Of a stretch of 5,256 nucleotides of DNA, positions 5,256 through 5,256 are shown one piece after another; positions within the stretch are counted from its first letter, which is position 1; each line of letters starts with the position of its first letter. Source of the stretch: Actinomycetota bacterium (GTDB taxonomy: Bacteria; Actinomycetota; UBA4738; HRBIN12); assembly GCA_004366195.1 (NCBI GenBank), contig SIRV01000161.1, positions 1 through 5,256 of the forward strand. The letters are read 5' to 3'. The notes beneath the pieces are model-generated. The model saw only the letters and a program-made list of their open reading frames with translations, was not told where the DNA came from and did not search any database. A program made the translations under genes and the position numbers.

Positions 5256-5256
5256 C

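Noticed and set aside
1..5256. CRISPR arrays, tRNA/rRNA genes, insertion sequences or terminal inverted repeats
   Set aside because: I saw no regularly spaced repeats, RNA gene signatures or transposase motifs anywhere in the window.

Overview
The window is very GC-rich with almost exclusively G/C third codon positions. That, together with what look like leaderless or near-leaderless promoters, suggests an uncultured actinobacterium-like or other high-GC soil-type bacterium. The sequence alone does not fix the phylum.

Left part (1-2109): a small accessory cluster dominated by toxin-antitoxin genes. In order it holds (i) the C-terminal end of a COG1569-like PIN-domain toxin on the + strand, cut by the window edge; (ii) a stand-alone EVE/PUA-like domain protein on the + strand, with a candidate leaderless -10 box; (iii) a minus-strand Phd/YefM antitoxin + VapC (PIN ribonuclease) pair, whose toxin has no ATG/GTG/TTG start at the expected place and seems to start at a CTG behind a good Shine-Dalgarno sequence; (iv) on the + strand, a MazF/PemK toxin body with no proper start codon, fused in frame to what looks like the first residues of a ribbon-helix-helix (CopG-type) antitoxin. 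That last arrangement suggests an antitoxin deleted down to a stub. A possible minus-strand gene relic lies between (iii) and (iv), and another coding-like scrap lies between the EVE gene and vapC.

Right part (2113-5256, minus strand): a two-gene metabolic operon. An acyl-CoA dehydrogenase (complete except for the first few residues, which lie beyond the window) is followed by an acetoacetyl-CoA synthetase of normal length (663 aa). The two overlap by one base (TGATG) with a GGAGG ribosome binding site, so they are probably co-translated. They fit degradation of short- or branched-chain acyl-CoA and use of acetoacetate. The operon converges on the mazF remnant with only 3 bp between stop codons.

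I did not find a clearly new system. The most unusual items are the copG-stub/mazF fusion, the CTG-started vapC, and the tandem 8-bp repeat that forms the vapBC promoter/operator.
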